From Planctomycetaceae bacterium (GTDB lineage Bacteria > Planctomycetota > Planctomycetia > Planctomycetales > Planctomycetaceae), in the NCBI GenBank assembly GCA_029259845.1, contig JAJDEI010000166.1:1-62836 (forward strand): DNA of 62,836 nt, written 5' to 3'. This document shows positions 62,699 to 62,836 of the stretch, piece after piece (position 1 is the first letter of the stretch; every line of letters begins with the position of its first letter). A program made the translations under genes and the position numbers. Below the pieces are notes generated by a model. The model ran no database searches. It was not told the origin of the DNA and worked only from the letters and a program-made list of their open reading frames with translations.

Positions 62699-62836
62699 AT
62701 GGCCCGTCAGCAGGACGACGGCAACGGCGAAACGCGAAAGGTCGACTTCAACCGGCGGACACAACTTCGCCGCTCGGTCCGGTTCCCCGCCCCGCTCCAC
62801 GCGGCAGACGGAAAGGCTGTCTCAACCCGGCTGCTC
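62699..62836 (+). CDS. Partial gene running off the window
   Basis: From ATG 62699 (GGAG 9 bases upstream) the first 46 codons are open to the window edge: MARQQDDGNGETRKVDFNRR and onward, a polar, basic start. A frame this short cannot be assigned. Its place behind the GCACAAAT operator suggests it starts a new transcript. Confidence 0.5.
   Translation, partial: MARQQDDGNGETRKVDFNRRTQLRRSVRFPAPLHAADGKAVSTRLL

Overview
The window reads as a high-GC chromosomal segment from a planctomycete (phylum Planctomycetota). The evidence is a DUF1559-type pilin, a type II secretion/type IV pilus cluster with oversized pseudopilins, many small palindromic intergenic repeats of several families, and numerous large proteins with no obvious relatives outside that group. 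No rRNA, tRNA or CRISPR array was seen.

Layout. (1) 289-2336: a Tsr3/DTW-like aminocarboxypropyl transferase with a tiny coiled-coil protein, then a METTL25-like methyltransferase. (2) 2659-24461, all on the minus strand: a secretion/pilus block whose transcription order is a GspE/PilB ATPase, PilT, a second GspE, a broken four-helix-bundle gene, GspF, two GspG-like pseudopilins, GspH-, GspI-, GspJ- and a giant GspK-like protein, then a DUF1559 pilin. The canonical G-H-I-J-K order is kept. Secretin, GspC/L/M and prepilin peptidase are not here. (3) 25089-28604: a secreted protein of unknown role, a YheT-type hydrolase, an HpcH/HpaI aldolase and a small membrane protein.

(4) 28715-49617: a divergent type VI secretion-like locus. 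One minus-strand group encodes TssK, TssL and a short TssM-like protein with no P-loop. A plus-strand pair encodes an outer-membrane barrel and a 1575-residue membrane-anchored protein with a VWA domain. A second minus-strand group encodes VgrG, an FHA protein, PAAR, a 1641-residue membrane-anchored protein and a HEAT-repeat lipoprotein. Both giants have a transmembrane segment followed by what looks like a degenerate caspase fold. Sheath, tube, ClpV and TssE/F/G genes are absent from the window. This locus is my best candidate for an undescribed system: a T6SS-type membrane complex in which the giants, the lipoprotein and the barrel may replace the missing periplasmic part of TssM and the absent TssJ.

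(5) 50001-62836, all on the plus strand: a mobile island. It holds an ABC-type ATPase with a C-terminal winged helix, a tightly overlapping run of small genes around an HExxH metallopeptidase, a ParB-like protein, a tyrosine integrase with an extra winged helix, two catalytically dead integrase-like proteins, an HNH nuclease, RelE/Xre and HicAB toxin-antitoxin pairs, and a four-copy GCACAAAT operator before a gene cut by the window edge.

The repeats are a theme of their own. At least six families sit in the gaps, and several are read as protein: they encode prepilin leaders, an FHA C-terminus, a loop in an ATPase, and a stop codon.
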